The notes beneath the pieces are model-generated. The model was not told the origin of the DNA, did no database searches, and saw only the letters and a program-made list of their open reading frames with translations. This document shows, one piece after another, positions 45,678-57,309 of a stretch of 64,000 bases of DNA; the stretch's first letter is position 1, and the number at the start of each line of letters is the position of its first letter. A program made the translations under genes and the position numbers. The stretch comes from Bettongia penicillata ogilbyi (lineage: Eukaryota > Chordata > Mammalia > Diprotodontia > Potoroidae), in contig JAJHZJ010000756.1 of the NCBI GenBank assembly GCA_023548195.1, positions 1,054,001 through 1,118,000 of the forward strand. Reading direction: 5' to 3'.

Positions 45678-47499
45678 GCAAAATGTCTATCCCTAGTATC
45701 CAAGAGATAGGAGGATCCCTGATCACCTTGGAGGGGGTGGGGATTGATGCTTTTTCTGATATAGCATAGAATTCTGAGGGAGAGGAAGGGAAAGAGACCA
45801 GAGGAGCCCATGGGGGGGGGCAGGGATTGATATCTGAAAGAATAATCCTCAGAAGAGATATTAGCCCTGAGAAGAAGCAACTGTATAAAGGGAGTGGTGG
45901 TGATAAACTAAATGAGAAAAGGAAAGGGATGAAAGAGGAAGAGAAATGAAAGAGGGACCATATAAGACCACAAGACTTAGCCCTAGGAAATGAAGAAATC
46001 ATCCGATTCTAATCTCCTCATTTTACAGATGAGAAAACTAATGTCTAGAGAGAACATATGATTACCCTAGGATCTCTCATTTAGTAAGCAGCACTACTTG
46101 GGCAGAAGTGGGTGTCTCCCAACATCAGGACCAGGAGTCTTCCCACTACCCCCGACACTAATAGAAACTAATTCTGACATTCCAAAACCTTATCTATCAC
46201 AAAGCTCCATTGACATATTCCCACATAATGACATGCCTATATTTGCATATCTGCCATCAGTTTATACTTCTTAACTCCTTTCTAAGTTAGGAGTTAGTGA
46301 GCATATTTCAGGCCCTTGCCCTGAGGCCGTTAAAAAGATACGGAGCTGGTGGACAATGACCAACAGTTGTAGATGTCATTTCAATAACAGACTTCCAAAA
46401 GACCCATCCCTGCACCCAAGTTATATAATATCCAAAGGGGGTCTTCACAAAGTCTTTATAAGGCAGGTTGTGTCAGTGTCTTCTCTTCTCACCTGGGTAT
46501 TCTCCTTTGCTTTACATGGGGCCTTTATCTCCCTGCTCTCATGGGCCAAGTATAATCAGGTCCTGAGAAAAATTATTCTGTCAACAGGAATGGCCCACCT
46601 CAGGGTGGATTGGCCACCTGAGTGGATGTTTGATAAATCACTTGCAGGGCAGGTGTGAATGTAAAATAGTGACTGGGAACCCTGCCATCTGGATCAGATC
46701 CCATATTAGCATCTGAATAGGTTTGATTCCCATCCTTGGAAAAGTGATAGAAAGTAAGTCGAAGCTATTTTTTTGTCTGTATATGCGTTCTGTCTTTACA
46801 TGTTCTCTGTGTGTGTGTTTGTGGTCCTTACATGTTCTGTGTGTGTCTGTTTGAGAGTTATTATGGCCAGCTCAATTGTAGCTGGAATTTGGAATGTTAT
46901 CTTTTTCCCTACCCCTCCTCCCTTCTCTCTGATGCCTGCACCATCACGGAGGAGAATGGAAGAGGCAAAGAAATACTGTATGTGCAGTTTTAAAGAATCT
47001 GTATTCCAGGGTGGAGCCAAGATGGTGGAGTAGAAAGACTCACGTATGCTACCTCTGAACCCACAGCCCATATATTTCCTGCAAGAAGAACTCCCCACAA
47101 ATTCTGGATCACTGCAAGGCACGCAGAAACACATTGGAAAAGATTTCCATCCCAGAGAGCCCTGGAGAGCAGTCCCCAGCGTCCATCGCGCCCCGGAAAG
47201 TGGAGTCCACCCCTGAGCTGCCCTGGCCGTGTGGCTGAGAGGAGCAGATCTGAGCAGGCTTCAGGGACGGAACCTCTGGGGGCCAGGAATGTCCCTCCAC
47301 TCACAGACGCTACAGGTCAGTGAGAGAGACTTCTGGGCTGACAGAGAGGGGAGCAGGGTGTCTCCGTGGGTTGGGCCCCCTCAGGAGTAAGCGTGGAGGC
47401 AGAGGCAGGGGAGGAAGTGGCGGAGGCAGAGGCAGGGGCAGCAGCATAGGCAGCGGAGGTGGTCCCGGACTCCCTGAGCAGCAGGCAGAAGCTCAGGTC

Positions 47500-47740
47500 T
47501 CTGCATAAACCCCGTGAGGGAGCTGAGCCTGGGAGACGGCCCTAACCCCACCTGCCCCATTACTGAAGGTCTCTGCATAAAACCCCTGAGAGAGCTCAGC
47601 CTAGGAGACGGCCCTGCCCCCATCTGCTCCATTACTGAAGGTCTCTGCATAAAGCCCTTGAGGGAACTGAGCCTGGGAGGCGGCCCCAACCCCACCCAAG
47701 CACCAGAACTAAAGCTCACATTGAATAGCAGCCATGCCTG
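47500..47740 (+). repeat. Tandem repeat of about 66 bases in the HAL1 5' region
   Basis: Three units share GAAGGTCTCTGCATAAA, CCTGAGGGAGCT-like GAGCTGAGCCTGGGAG and ACGGCCCT. Copy 2 has two such units at 40255-40365. Repeated 5' monomers act as promoters in some L1 families; that role is only a suggestion here. Confidence 0.75.
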
Positions 47741-47840
47741 CCACTGAAAGCCCATTTGAATCTCAGACCCCAAGCAATAGCTGGGCGGATCCAGGCGGGG
47801 GTGCAGAGGAATCTCAGAAGTCAAGTAACTGGCTGGGAAA

Positions 47841-48553
47841 ATGCCCAGAAAATGGAAGAAACATAAGACTATAGAAAGCTACTTTGATGGGGTTCAGATA
47901 TTCCCACCTTTCAATTCTGATGATGAGGAACTATTCTTACCATCAGGGAAAGACATGGAAGTCGGGTCCTCTGTATCCCAGACATCCCAGGGGGATGTCC
48001 GGTGGGCTCAGGCCATGGAAGAGCTCAAAAAGGATTTTGAAAATCAAGTTAGACAGGAGGATGAAAAACTGGGAAGAGAAATGAGAGAGATGCAAGAAAA
48101 GCATGAAAAATGGGCCAATACCTTGCTAAAGGAGACCCCAAAAAATGCTGAAGAAAATAACACCTTGAAAAATAGGCTCACTCAATTGGCAAAAGAGGTT
48201 CAAAAAGCCAATGAGGAGAAGAATGCTTTCAAAGCAGAATGAGCCAAATGGAAAAAGAGGTTCAAAAGCTCACTGAAGAGAATAGTTCTCTCAAAATTAG
48301 AATGGAACAGATGGAGTCCAATGACTTTCTGAGAAACCAAGAAATCACAAAGCAAAACCAAAAGAAGGAAACAATGGACAATAATGTGAAATATCTCATT
48401 GGAAAAACAACTGACCTGGAAAATAGATCCAGGAGAGACAATTTTAAAATGATGGGACTACCTGAAAGTCGTGATCAAAAAAAGAGCTTAGACATCATCT
48501 TTCATGAAATTATTGAGGAAAACTGCCTTGAGATTCTAGAACCAGAGGGCTAA
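47841..48553 (+). pseudogene. HAL1 copy 3 ORF1p, N-terminal two thirds
   Basis: Open from MPRKWKKHKTIESYFDG through the coiled coil (47841-48242). One base is lost near 48235 and the frame continues in 48239-48553 with the KTTDLENRSRRDNFKMMG block of the RRM. The C-terminal domain is absent. Confidence 0.85.
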
Positions 48554-48605
48554 ATAAGTATTGAAAGATCCATCGATCACCACCTGAAAGAGATCCAAAA
48601 GGTCA

Positions 48606-49075
48606 TCAGTCCTAAGAACTGTATTTGGCTTTAAGTTGTGATTAATGAAATTAGCGGTTTAAGGTAAAAGCATTTGGGACCATGGAGATTTTTGTTTAAG
48701 TTTGAATTTGGGTATAGTTGTCTGCATTAAATCAGTATCTGAGAGAATATGCCACATATTGCTGAGAGGGACTGTAATCCCGCATCCTGTACTGTCATCA
48801 GGTGAAATTTGTATCTGGAGAGGAAACATCAAGGGGACAATTCTAGACTCAATGTAGGATGGGATCCTCCTGGTCAGTTTCCCCATTGTGTCCTTTTATA
48901 AAGGAATGTTTCCCATCTAACTATTCCTGAGTCTGGCTTTAATACAGATACTGCATGATTGGAAAATTTCACCCCTACCTGAATTCAAACAGAGTCAAAA
49001 GATGTTTTACTCATTAGCTTACCTGGGGTGATTGCCAACAGCTACTCCGGGTGCTTTTTACCAGCAAGGAATGCA
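48606..49075. other. Unassigned stretch between HAL1 copy 3 and the ERV
   Basis: It does not resemble the 3' LTR, so it is not a matching 5' LTR. It may be original intron sequence or an unrecognised ERV leader. Confidence 0.4.
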
Positions 49076-49079
49076 ACTG

Positions 49080-49640
49080 TATCCTCTTGGAAGCCTGAAA
49101 GGGCATCTTGGAGCAGATGGCCATCCCTCCTCTGACTCTGCCCATCTTAACCTCCTACTCCCTGGAACCCATCCCAGCTGAGACTCCATTGATGACTGAG
49201 GTAAGGAGGCTTTCAACAGGTATTGCCAGTTGCTTTTGGGAGGGCTTAGAGCTGCGTTTAGAAGGCCCACAAATATATCTAAGGTTAGTGAAATTACGCA
49301 AGGCAAGGATGAGACTCCCTCAGCATATCTCAAGAGATTGATGGAGGTATACAGATTATATACCCCTCTTGATCCGGAGGATCCAAACAACCAGAAGGCC
49401 ATAGTAATTGACTTTGTTTCCAATTCTGCCCTGGACATTCGAAATAAAATCCAGAGAAAGGACCAGGTTCAAAGGAAAGAACCTAACTGAACTCTTGGAG
49501 GTGGCCTGTAAAGTTTACAATAATAGGGATGAGCCTCAGGATAAACAAGCTAAGTCTGTAGCCAGAGCAGTGGCGGCGGCCCTAGCTAAAGCTCCCCCAA
49601 GACCAAGACAGCTTTGGAAAAAGACTGTCTCCAGGCCCTG
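49080..49640 (+). pseudogene. ERV gag remnant (capsid)
   Basis: The capsid C-terminal part is recognisable: the block ITQGKDETPSAYLKRL and the following YTPLDPEDPNN are the major homology region and helix typical of gammaretroviral CA. The frame shifts near 49485 and continues through a basic C-terminal stretch. The N-terminal matrix is not seen. Confidence 0.8.
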
Positions 49641-49659
49641 ACTCCATTTCTACCATCAC

Positions 49660-50085
49660 TTTAGGCCCCCAGGAGCCGAGGGTGACACTCTCTGTGGGGG
49701 GGTCATCCAGTCTCTCTTTCTCTCTCTCTTTTTTTTTTTTTTTTTGGTTAACACGGGCACTGCAGCCTTGGTCCTGAAGAAACCTCTGGGCCCGTTGTCT
49801 CACTCCTCCATTTCAGTTCAGGGGGCCACTGGCCAAGTTAGGAACATCTCTGCAACCACAGCAAGGGATGTCCACCTAGGCAAGGGCCTGGTTTCTCATT
49901 CTTTCCTGGTCATGCCAATTGCCTGTATCCTTTATTGGGACGAGACTTGCTTTATAAACTGCAGGCTGTCATTTCATTCTCTGGCCCTTCCCCTTCTCTG
50001 GAATTTGAACCTCTACCCCAGCTGGTGGTATCCTGCTGCCCCCCTCAGAAGAATCAAGGCTAATGACTGTTTCTGATAACCAGCC
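49660..50085 (+). pseudogene. ERV protease remnant, active-site Asp replaced
   Basis: GAG-PRO order is kept: EPRVTLSVGG at about 49674 is a protease start. A CT/T tract (49713-49745) interrupts it. The catalytic triad reads NTG instead of DTG at 49750. The later part shifts frame near 49915. Confidence 0.7.
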
Positions 50086-50089
50086 AGAT

Positions 50090-50560
50090 GTCCCTTCACC
50101 TACATTGTCAGAATTTCAGCAGGAAGTTCCCGGCATATGGGCTGAAACCTATCCTCTTGGTTTGGCAAGGCACCAGCCCCTAAGGTAGTTCTGCCTCCTG
50201 CAACTGCCATGCCCAGTCAGACAGTAACCCTTAGCACAGCCAGCTAACACTCTGCTCTTGTCTGTTCGTCAGCCCAGTTCCAGGGATCTCCGTCCAGCTC
50301 CAGACCTCCGTGAAATGAACAGTCGGGTAGAAACCCACCATCCTACGGTTCCTTCCCATACACCCTTTTCTCCTCTCTGGGCCCTTCTTTAATCTGGTCC
50401 ACAGTCCTGAGCTGGGAAGATGCTTTAGCTACTGTTCCCGTGTATGACTATGCATATCAACAAAAAGGTTTGTTGACTTCGGCGGGAAAAGGGGTGAGGA
50501 GTATCAAATACGAGATCTGTTGGATGCAGTCTGGCTACCTAAAGAAGTTGCTGTCATATG
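50090..50560 (+). pseudogene. ERV pol remnant: RT start and RNase H end
   Basis: A stretch near 50125 matches the N-terminal start of gammaretroviral RT, and the piece at 50310-50400 its next block, but the palm with the catalytic motif is deleted. The piece 50455-50560 resembles the end of RNase H. Multiple shifts and stops. Confidence 0.6.
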
Positions 50561-51095
50561 GCCCAGTTTTTTGTGTCTCAAGGTGTGCAAGCTCTTTCAA
50601 AAGCTATCGGGGTTAGGTGGAAACTACACTGTGCCTATAGGCCCCAGAGTTCAGGCCAGGTAGAAAGGATGAATAGCACCCTGAAGGAGCATATTGCTAA
50701 GCTTAAGGTTGAAACAGGCGAGACCTGGGTGAGGCTCCTTCCTTTTGCCCTGCTTTGGGCTAGGTGTATCCCCAATCCCACGGCTCTCTCTCTGCCCCTT
50801 TTGAAATCATGTTTGGAGTAGCCCCCCAAGTTGTTCTGCCAGTTGTTATTCTCAGTGTTGGCTTCCCGACTTTTCTAATGTTGCCCTCCTCAAGTCCTTA
50901 CAGGCTTTGCGTGAGGTCCATAGTGCCCTCAGATCTTTATCCTCGCTTGAACCTCAGTGGACTGGGCCCTTTCAAGTGATCCTGTCAAATCCATCAGCAG
51001 TTGAGGTCGCAGGACGCAAGGCATGGATACATCGTTCACACGCCAAGCCAGTAGCACCACCGTCTGCCCAGTGGACAGTACATCCAGCTGGAAAC
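50555..51095 (+). pseudogene. ERV integrase remnant
   Basis: The second half of the catalytic core is present, with the block YRPQSSGQVERMN that holds the third catalytic Glu. The N-terminal zinc finger and the first two acidic residues are missing. A shift near 50815 leads into the C-terminal domain (LEPQWTGPFQVIL). Confidence 0.8.
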
Positions 51096-51119
51096 CTCAG
51101 GCCCCATCTTAAATCATTC

Positions 51120-51985
51120 TGTTGTTCTCCCTTCTTTTGTTTCTCTTCTTTCCTACAGGCTACTCCAGGACCTATCAACCCATCCCTTACTTGGGGACTC
51201 TAAGCAAGACTGGCGATGGGACAGTTATTACTCAGAATTCCTCCTTTGCAGCTGTCAGTTTTCACTTCGATCTGTGCACCCTCATTGGCCTCTTCACCAG
51301 TCTGTCAGGATACGGGTGTGGGACTCTGGTTAATGTCCTGCCCCAGGTTCATTTGCATGATGAGCCTGAAGCCCAGGAATACTTCAACCTACAAGGACGT
51401 GCTCCCAGGGCTGCTCTTATCCTGATTCCCATTCTAGCAGGATTGGGTATAGCTGGTTCAACAGTCTGAGCACAGCCGCCCTAGTTACAAGAAACAACCA
51501 TTTCAATGCTCTTAGCGCCCACATAGACCAAGACATTAGAGATTTAGAGTCCCAAATCTTGTATCTAGAGTCTGCTTTAGATTCCCTAGCCAAGGTAGCT
51601 TTGCAAAACAGAAGAGGTCTAGACCTTCTGTTCCTAAAACAGGGTGGCCTCTGCATGGCTCTAGGAGACATCTGTTGTTTTTATGCAAACCACTTTGGGG
51701 TGATCCGAGAGTCCCTCGGGATGGTCCACAGGCATTGGAAGAACGGGAGTCAATTTGACAACACTCCATGACATGGTTCCAGTCCTTGTTCAGCTGGTCA
51801 CCCTGGTTAACTACTCTGGTGTCCGCCATAGGGAGACCCCTGGTCTTCCTGTGTCTTGATCTACTAATAGCTCCTTGCATTGTGAAATGTGCCTTTAAGT
51901 GGGATTCCCTCCAATCTATTAAACTATTTGCTTTGCGCCTGGCTTATTCCCCTTTGAACACTGATGAGTCCCTCGTTTAAATTAG
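51120..51985 (+). pseudogene. ERV env remnant
   Basis: Only a short piece of the surface subunit remains at the 5' end, then the transmembrane subunit: fusion-peptide-like hydrophobic run near 51410-51470, heptad region, the conserved CX6CC motif of gammaretroviral TM near 51655-51680, and a hydrophobic anchor near 51790-51870. A frame break near 51465 and another near 51770 disrupt it. Confidence 0.75.
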
Positions 51986-52004
51986 TGACATGAAAAGTGG
52001 GGAG

Positions 52005-52585
52005 CGAAATGGACATTATTCCTTCCTGGGCCCTAGGTTGAGAGATATCTGTTAGGTTACTGGGCAAGGTTGGATAACTTGCCTAGTAACAGGTTTTTTT
52101 GGGGGCCCCTGTCAAAAGGTTATACCCCTTTGGGTTGTGAAATATCTGATGAATTATTAACAGTCATTTTTGTTTAGTCCATTTGCATGGTAACCACCTG
52201 TGCCCCACCTAATGTTAGACCCACATTGCCAGGCAACCACCTTCTGCTGAGCACCCCCTTTCCTGACAACTATGACAACCAGTCTTTGATTGGGTACCTC
52301 TCCTAGCACCTCTTCTCTGTTGGGGTCCTCTACCTAGCAGTGCCCTGACAACCCCCTCTGTTTTGGGGTCTATTACCTAACAACAAGCCCCCCTCCTGCT
52401 CTGTCAGAACTGTTTGTTGTGGAACCCGCAAGGCTGTACCGAGTAGTGCCGAAATGCTTAAAATGCACTCACCCACCTCAGTTCGGGGCTATCTCCTCTG
52501 GGTCTCTCCATGAGGCAGCTGCCAGCATGGCTAATAAATGACGCTCTTGAAATTCCTAATTGATTCTTGTCTGTGATTTATTTAT
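52005..52585 (+). repeat. ERV 3' LTR
   Basis: A polypurine tract (AAAAGTGGGGAG, 51993-52004) precedes it. An AATAAA at 52533-52538 lies near the end, as in an R region. The exact 3' end is not clear. No second copy is present in the window, so boundaries are approximate. Confidence 0.65.
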
Positions 52586-52644
52586 TCCATCCATTTAAAA
52601 GAGTGTGTGTAATTATAGGGAAAATGAAATGACTCTGGGTTCTG

Positions 52645-52676
<32 letters not shown>
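52645..52676. repeat. (CA)n microsatellite before pseudogene exon 6
   Basis: Sixteen CA units, pure, about 40 bases upstream of the exon 6 acceptor. Confidence 0.95.
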
Positions 52677-52678
<2 letters not shown>

Positions 52679-52717
52679 CAACTTTACAACATCAAGCCTG
52701 TGCCCTCTGTATCTCAG

Positions 52718-52830
52718 GAAATGTATCAGGATTTGGAGCAAGAGGCTACTCAGAGCATCAAGCCCAGACTCCTCATTTCTGCTGCTGTATCTGCCAGCAA
52801 AGGCACCATTGAGATTCCTGAGATGTCCAA
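52718..52830 (+). pseudogene. Chitinase pseudogene exon 6
   Basis: 113 bases, open. EMYQDLEQEATQ and IKPRLLISAAVSA match CHIA exon 6, with four codons deleted in the following loop. Acceptor TCTCAG and donor GTAAGT are intact. A (CA)n tract lies just upstream. Confidence 0.88.
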
Positions 52831-53362
52831 GTAAGTGTTTTCCAAGCCCATGGGATTTCTCATATCAGGGTTCAACTGAGTCACAGAGGTAGTAGAGCTG
52901 CTCATATAGGCCCACCAATGAGAAAGCAAGTCAGAGTCTTGGGAGACTCCAACCTGGACAGGGCTTTCTTGGAGGAAACTAGTTTGAGAGTTAAGACTTT
53001 GATCTTATCTCTAGAGATATTTGCAAAATTGGAACAAAACAGGCTGTTCCATATCATCCACTATTCCAAATTTCCCCTATGTCTTGAGCATAGAAATTAT
53101 TTACTTTCATGCTTGGGAAAAAAAAGGCAATATACAAACATATGAAACAAAGTAGTGAAAAATTACGAAGCAACCCAGTAGGTAAGGATCAAGGATGATC
53201 AACAAGGCCTCAGGTGAATGGTACAGAGGGGAAAAGACTCCTGATGATCAAGGTCTAAGGAATACAGAAGGGGAGGGGAGTACAATCCAGAGAGGGAGTG
53301 GAGTGAAGACCATGAGCCTCATTGTCCTTGGGTCCCTTCTCTCCTTTCTTCTTCTCCCTAAG

Positions 53363-53486
53363 ATACTTGGATCTTATCAACGTGATGACTTATGACCTGA
53401 AGGGCCCCTGGGAAGGCTTCACTGGAGAGGACAGTCCTTTGTATGCTGGACCCAATGACAAGGGTGACTACATCTACTTTAATGTG
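53363..53486 (+). pseudogene. Chitinase pseudogene exon 7
   Basis: 124 bases, open, with YLDLINVMTYDLKGPWEGF. The active-site MTYD is kept, but H208 is Asn and HGSW has become KGPW. This copy keeps the four loop codons missing from exon 7 of the intact gene. Confidence 0.9.
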
Positions 53487-54760
53487 GTAAGGAAAGCTCT
53501 GTCTTGAGGGCTCTGATACAATAGCCACCATGAGTCTTTGAACAGGTGTGGTAGAGAAGAGAGGAGAATGCACCACTGGGGAATACAGATGGGAGCCCCA
53601 GCTCTCTGGGAGGCTGAAGGAGGCTGCAGGGCATAGGCCTTATCTCACAGATGTGGAGCTGGGAGGAGACAGAGTTCATGTAGGTCTGAAACCTTCATTT
53701 TAAAGAGGAGACTGAGGTCCAGAGGCTCAAAGTCTCCCATGTAGTAAGTAGCAAAGTTCCTCTCAATCAATTGCCCTTGAATCACATCATCTCCCTTCCC
53801 CCCCCATTTCCTGTTTTCTTTCCCCTGCCCTCAGATTCAAGATTAAATGCAGTCAACACTCCACTCTTTGTGATTAATAGAGTAGAGTAGTGGGTTTATA
53901 CATATATAATAAAATTATCATAACAGATACTCCAAAAATCCCTTCTATTTATTTCAGGACTACATGTTCTGATTTCCTGCCCCCTTACCTCTGTCCTCAA
54001 GAAGGGAAAGCTTTTAAACTTCTGTCTGAGATTGATCAGAAATGTGATGACTAGACATGGAAGTCAGTTTAGAATTTTAAAATTGGAGGGCAATCTGAAA
54101 TGGGAGAGCCTTCATACAGATAATGGGGAGTGATTCATATAATTTATATGACACTAAAAGAGAAAGGAAATGGGTCCATTTGGGGTCTCAGTTGTACTTC
54201 AATTGTTAAGATCAGAAATAATACTTATTTCTAATTAATTAGAAATTAAATCAAATAATAATTAGAAATTGAGAACATTCATTTTTCTGAAGTCATTCCC
54301 TAGTAAGTCTCTGTTAGGGACCTCATACATACCTCTTCTGTGTTAGGAAGAATGTAGAGATCAAGAAGAAATGGCCTCTTGCCCTCAGGAAGTTTTCATT
54401 CTACATTGCGAGCTCCTTCCCCAGACTGTGGACTTCCCAAGGGCACTGTCTTTTCTTTCCTTTGTATCCCCATGCTGGCACATAGTAGGCACTAAATAGG
54501 TGCCTGTTGTTTGAATGATTAGTACGAAATTGGATGGCCAGTGCAGTGGTCCTCTTTACTTGAGAAGCCTGCCTCCTAATTTCTTTTCATTTTCTGTCAG
54601 GCTATCTCATTCTGTGGATTGGCAAGGATCTGGACCCAGACATAACAGTGTTGGTGTGAGGTAGAGATAGGATATATTACCTCCACAAGCTACAGGGCAC
54701 GTGCCTATAGCTGTCCCAGCTTGGTAAGTTTCTAACTGCTTCTTCTCCTTTGTCCCTGAG

Positions 54761-54946
54761 GACTATGCCATGAACTACTGGAATAACAATGGCGCCCCTG
54801 CTGAGAAGCTGATGGTTGGGTTTGGTGCCTATGTGCTGACCTTCACCCTCACCAACCCCTCCAACCATGGTCTGGATGCTCCCACCTCTGGCCCTGGTAC
54901 TCCTGGACTCCACACCCAGGAGGCTGGAAGTCTTGCTTACTCTGAG
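54761..54946 (+). pseudogene. Chitinase pseudogene exon 8
   Basis: 186 bases, open, beginning DYAMNYWNNNGAPAEKL. The conserved GFPTYG strand reads GFGAYVL, removing the active-site strand residues including the His. Donor GTAAGG. Confidence 0.9.
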
Positions 54947-55639
54947 GTAAGGTCCTCAGGGAACTCAGTGGACCTTACTGCTCAGCTGGGAAAACACAAG
55001 AGGAGAGGCTCCACCCTGTCTCCTTACTGCTTTGGACGGATGTGGGCACACCGGCACAGAGAAGGGTGGGAATGGGACTGTTTAACTCAATTGAACAAAT
55101 TTCATAAGAACCAAATTCATTAGGCACCAAAAATGTGTGTACAAGGCACTGATATGTATGTAAAGACAAAATGACTGAAAAGATTCCTATCTCAAAGGGT
55201 TTACAGTTTCCCAAGGATCCAACAGTGCCTGATTTGATAACTGTATCTACCATTTTCACTTTCCCAAGCACTGAGGTTCCTATGCTCCCATGTTAGATCC
55301 TCACTGTCCTTCCATGAGCACAAGGCAAATTGTATTATTAAGATAAAATGAACTGAGGCTCAGTGAGGTTAACTTGTCCAAGTCACACAACTCATCAAAG
55401 GCATCATCAGGACTAGATCCTAGCTCTGCAGGCTTGAGTTTAATGAACTTTTGAGAAGCTACAAGGCATTCAATCTGAAAACAAAGGAGGGGGATTTACC
55501 TGAGACTAGAATTAGTTCATTCCAACTGATACTGTGGGAAGTCAGAGGGCAGTATATTCTCCTATGAGAGGAAAATGGTAGTCAGGTTTGATGGAAGAAA
55601 TGGCTGGAGCAAAAGAGTATTCTGGAGTACAGAATGTGT

Positions 55640-55800
55640 TGTCCCAGAACATTACAGTTTGAAGTGGACTAAGAGGTTATCAAATCCAGTCCTAGCATTT
55701 CACCGATAGGGAAACTGAGGCCTAAAGAGAAGTGACTTTCTTAAGGTTACCCAATTATAAAACAGTAAAGTCCAGAACCTAGTTCTTCTGACTTCTCGCT
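55640..55800. repeat. MIR/Mar-type SINE end in pseudogene intron 8
   Basis: TCACCGATAGGGAAACTGAG, AGAGAAGTGACTTTCTTAAG and CTAGTTCTTCTGACTTCTCG. A similar copy at 56975-57170 lies in intron 9. Confidence 0.6.
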
Positions 55801-55820
55801 TTTGTTATGTCCCGTTCTAG

Positions 55821-55937
55821 GTCTGAGGCTTCCTAAAAGGTGCCACTGACGTGTGGAATGCCCCTCAAGAGGTTCCTTATGGTTACAAAGGAAACCAGTG
55901 GTTTGGTAATGATAATCCCAAGAGTTTCACTATCAAG
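55821..55937 (+). pseudogene. Chitinase pseudogene exon 9 with stop
   Basis: 117 bases. TGA at 55824-55826 replaces the Cys codon of the usual ICTFLK start. GATDVWNAPQEVPYGYKG follows in frame. One codon is missing relative to CHIA. Confidence 0.9.
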
Positions 55938-56254
55938 GTAGATCCTGCTTCTTTCCCCTATATAGTCTGAGGTAGGAGTAGGGGTCCCACAAATCTAATA
56001 CCTATAGTAATCATTAGTGGCATTCTACCATCTCTCTGTCTATGCTACAGTCTTCTCTCCCTCTCTCAAGTATTTCAAGTCATTTTCTCTCTCTCTTTTT
56101 TCCTTAGTGAGTCACTGCTATTGACTAGCTTTGCTGACATCCTCAGGATCAAAGGAACTGAGTTCTAAGTAGTCTGGGCCTCGTTCAATGATTCTGAGAG
56201 TGTCTGGGTGTCTCCATGCATCTTCTGGCATCTCAAAGACCTTCCCTATCATGT

Positions 56255-56510
56255 AGTTCTAAATCAGGGATTCTTAACCTTTTTGCATCATGGACTCTCT
56301 TGTTTAGAGTTTGGTGAAGAATCTAGGCTCCTTTGCAGAGTCATGATTTTACATGCAGAAAATAAAAAAAAAAACATAGAATGACAAAAGAAGCCAATTC
56401 TATTAAAATAAGGATGTCATTTTTCCCATCCAAGTTCATATATGGACCTTCCAAAATCTGCACCCAGGTGCCTTCTATGACCATGGGATTCAGATTGAGA
56501 ACCCCTTCTC
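56255..56510. mobile_element. Ancient nonautonomous DNA element
   Basis: AATCAGGGATTCTTAACCTT at the start and ATTGAGAACCCCTTCTCTAG at the end are inverted, with a TTTTTTGCATCATGGAC-like interior. Same family as at 7940 and 14290. Confidence 0.5.
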
Positions 56511-57309
56511 TAGATCAAAATAAAGAAGATAGAAAGCTCTCTAGGGTTCTAAGTCTAAGCTCCGTCACTTTTGTCCTCCTATTGCGTTGGAGTGCAGCAC
56601 TGCCCACGAACCATTTGCTGGGATCCCAAGCAGGCAAGCTCAACTCTGTTTTCTAACCTTTAGGTTGCACTCTTCTCATACTCATTCCCTACTTTCACCC
56701 TGTGGGGGACATGCTGTCTCCCATAGCACAATTACAGGAATCATTCAGAGAGGATTCCCAGCTGGTGGGACATCAGAACAGACTTAAGAGACAAATTACT
56801 GCTTTGGATCCAGGACTACCTCCTTTTCCTCTTTCACAAGACTTTCTTATTTAAAAATCCCCATTAATCCATTTAAATTTGGACAGTTCCTTACAAATTC
56901 TCCTCACTTCCCTGCATACCATCTCATTCCCTGTATTGAACCTGAAGGTGGAGGAAGGCACATTCTCTACCTCATAGGATCATAAATTTAGACCTAGAAG
57001 GTACCTTAGAGGCCATTGAGTCAAATGCCCTCATTTTGCAAACAAGGAAACTGAGGCTGAGAGATATTACTTTCCCAGGATCACATAACTAGTAAGGGTT
57101 TGGGGCAGAATTTGAACTCAGGACTTCCTGACTCCAAATTCAATATTCTAACCATTAAGACACCTCTAGATTCTACCTTTCTTTCTCAACTTCACCCTCT
57201 TTTCTCAGTTCACACATCTTAAGATAGTAACCCTGAAGATCCCAGGGCTTTCGTTGTCTGGAAACTCCCACTAACCATGTCCTCTACATGCTTTGGATTC
57301 TCCCAATAG

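Larger units (their letters stand above)
47009..48605 (+). mobile_element. HAL1 copy 3, lacking its 3' part
   Basis: It starts GGTGGAGCCAAGATGGTGGA, has a GC-rich 5' region with a short tandem repeat, and ORF1 from 47841. Homology with copy 2 stops abruptly near 48605, just after the position of copy 2's internal TGA. It sits in intron 5 of the chitinase pseudogene. Confidence 0.85.
49080..52585 (+). mobile_element. Defective gammaretrovirus-like endogenous retrovirus
   Basis: Remnants of gag, protease, the start of reverse transcriptase, RNase H, integrase, env and one 3' LTR follow in retroviral order on the + strand. No 5' LTR is recognisable and most of pol is deleted. Frames are broken throughout, so it cannot make virus. 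It is an old copy in intron 5 of the chitinase pseudogene. Confidence 0.85.

Noticed and set aside
48618..49000. A 5' LTR for the ERV
   Set aside because: It shares no block with the 3' LTR at 52005-52585 and has no primer-binding site that I can recognise after it.
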